A stretch of 64,000 nucleotides of DNA from Sphingobium sp. SYK-6 (GTDB lineage: Bacteria > Pseudomonadota > Alphaproteobacteria > Sphingomonadales > Sphingomonadaceae): assembly GCF_000283515.1 (NCBI RefSeq), contig NC_015976.1:3008501-3072500 (forward strand), given 5' to 3'. The stretch's first letter is position 1, and the number at the start of each line of letters is the position of its first letter. The position numbers were made by a program, and so were the translations under genes. Below, piece by piece: positions 63,135 to 64,000 of the stretch. The notes beneath the pieces were generated by a model. The model was not told where the DNA came from. It made no database searches and saw only the letters and a list, made by a program, of their open reading frames with translations.

Positions 63135-63991
63135 ACGCGGGCGCCGCCTGAGCCGGTGGGACGCGCACTCTCCGGCCTGAAGGCCCAGCGGACCGTCTGC
63201 GCGAGCGCGAAGGCACTGCCGCGCACGAGCGGGCCGGAGAAAGGCGGCCGCGCGAAGCCGTGGAGCTTCCTCGCCCAGCGCGGCATGATCTCCACCGCCG
63301 CCTGCATGACGAGCTTCTGCGTCGGCAGCATCGCAAGGGTGGGCGGCGGATGGTCGAGGATCATGCGGGCGACGGCCCGGGTCCGCGCGGTCACGCGCAG
63401 TTCCGGGCGGAAGCTCTCGATCAGTGTCTCCGCCTCCGCGCGACTCTCGGGCACCGGCGCGGCACCGAGCGCGCGGGCAATGCGGGCGTGCTGCGCGAAA
63501 TAACGATCCTGCGCGGTGCGGGTCATGCCCGGCTCGCCAAAGGCGCGCCATGCCTCCAGAAACGCCATCGCCTCGCAGACATGCACCCAGGCGAGCAGGC
63601 GGGGATCGCTCGCCCGATAGGCTGTTCCATCGTCCAGCACGCCGCTGATCTGCGCATGGACGTCCCGGACGCGCGCGATCGCCGCCTCGGCTTGCGTCCG
63701 TTCGCCGAAGGTCGTGACGGCGATGAAGCGCGCGGTGCGGCGCAGGCGGCCGAGCATGTCGCTGCGGAAGCTGCTGTGATCCCATACACCCGCGAGCGCG
63801 GCGGGATGGAGCATCTGCAGCAGCAGCGCGGTCACGCCGCCGATCATCATCGTGGTGACGTCCCCGTGCACGCGCCAGATCTCCGATCCGCGATCGAACA
63901 GCGCCTCATCGGACCGGACAACCGGCGCCTCGCCCCGTTCGCGATCGTTGAACACGTCCTGTATCTGGCGCACCAGCAGGCCGCGGACCAT
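63110..63991 (-). CDS. MpaB/rubber-oxygenase-like (DUF2236) protein, N terminus near window edge
   Basis: A 293-residue protein of the DUF2236 (MpaB/latex-clearing-like) family: RVHGDVTTMMIGGVTALLL, HPAALAGVWDHSSFRSDM and FGERTQAEAAIARV are the family's His-containing helical motifs; members bind heme and cleave or oxidise alkenes. The ATG at 63991 is nine bases from the edge and the frame may continue, so the start is uncertain. The stop overlaps the convergent DUF1989 gene by 25 bases. Confidence 0.88.
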   Translation of the reverse strand: MVRGLLVRQIQDVFNDRERGEAPVVRSDEALFDRGSEIWRVHGDVTTMMIGGVTALLLQMLHPAALAGVWDHSSFRSDMLGRLRRTARFIAVTTFGERTQAEAAIARVRDVHAQISGVLDDGTAYRASDPRLLAWVHVCEAMAFLEAWRAFGEPGMTRTAQDRYFAQHARIARALGAAPVPESRAEAETLIESFRPELRVTARTRAVARMILDHPPPTLAMLPTQKLVMQAAVEIMPRWARKLHGFARPPFSGPLVRGSAFALAQTVRWAFRPESARPTGSGGARVQPGSSMR

Positions 63992-64000
63992 CTGCGAGGG

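Overview
The window is about 64 kb of GC-rich DNA from an alphaproteobacterium, most likely a sphingomonad (Sphingobium, Novosphingobium or Sphingomonas type). The reasons are four large TonB-dependent receptors, many SnoaL/NTF2-like proteins, a lignostilbene-type carotenoid cleavage oxygenase, and a run of aldehyde dehydrogenases and SDRs. No rRNA, tRNA or CRISPR was seen.

Layout. (1) 1-8.4 kb: end of a TonB receptor, an exported SnoaL protein, two convergent aldehyde dehydrogenases, then a plus-strand operon of SnoaL protein, double NTF2-like protein, SDR and AAHS-type MFS transporter. (2) 8.6-13.2 kb: a small membrane protein, a lignostilbene-dioxygenase-like enzyme, a GMC oxidoreductase and a divergent SnoaL gene. 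(3) 13.4-22.3 kb: alkaline phosphatase with a TonB receptor, a Tat-exported double-EthD protein, CoA-transferase subunit A without subunit B, a thiolase and an iron alcohol dehydrogenase. (4) 22.8-34.1 kb: a LysR regulator divergent from DUF3311-MctP transport genes, then GST, a LigI-like amidohydrolase, two exported triple-NTF2 proteins, an FAH-family hydrolase and a third triple-NTF2 protein. (5) 34.2-44.3 kb: mmsA, two TonB receptors and two Tat-exported alpha/beta-hydrolase paralogs that lack the nucleophilic serine. (6) 44.6-45.7 kb: an IS481-family element inside a palindromic repeat. (7) 45.9-55.6 kb: a stress-type operon (SRPBCC, zinc alcohol dehydrogenase, SDR, DUF3175, KGG protein and two small unknowns), then a GH130-GT4-GH130 carbohydrate cluster. 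(8) 55.7-64 kb: aldehyde dehydrogenase, GST, SDR, ketopantoate-reductase-like protein, two lipoproteins, a YqcI/YcgG (GntA-like) plus DUF1989 pair, and an MpaB-type oxygenase that runs to the window edge.

Interpretation (inference). Regions 1-5 look like a catabolic island for an aromatic or terpenoid-like compound. TonB receptors would bring substrate into the periplasm, several enzymes carry Sec or Tat signals and could act there, MFS or MctP carriers would move products inward, and cytosolic dehydrogenases, FAH/LigI-like hydrolases, CoA transferase, thiolase and MmsA would finish the breakdown. Two divergent promoters about 8 kb apart share a 16-bp operator-like sequence, which suggests one repressor controls regions 1 and 2. 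The least familiar element is the set of three exported triple-NTF2 paralogs.

Intergenic DNA is rich in palindromic repeats: a composite 30-bp-arm repeat (four copies or partial copies), a MITE-like element in two copies, and a long perfect hairpin element next to the GMC gene.
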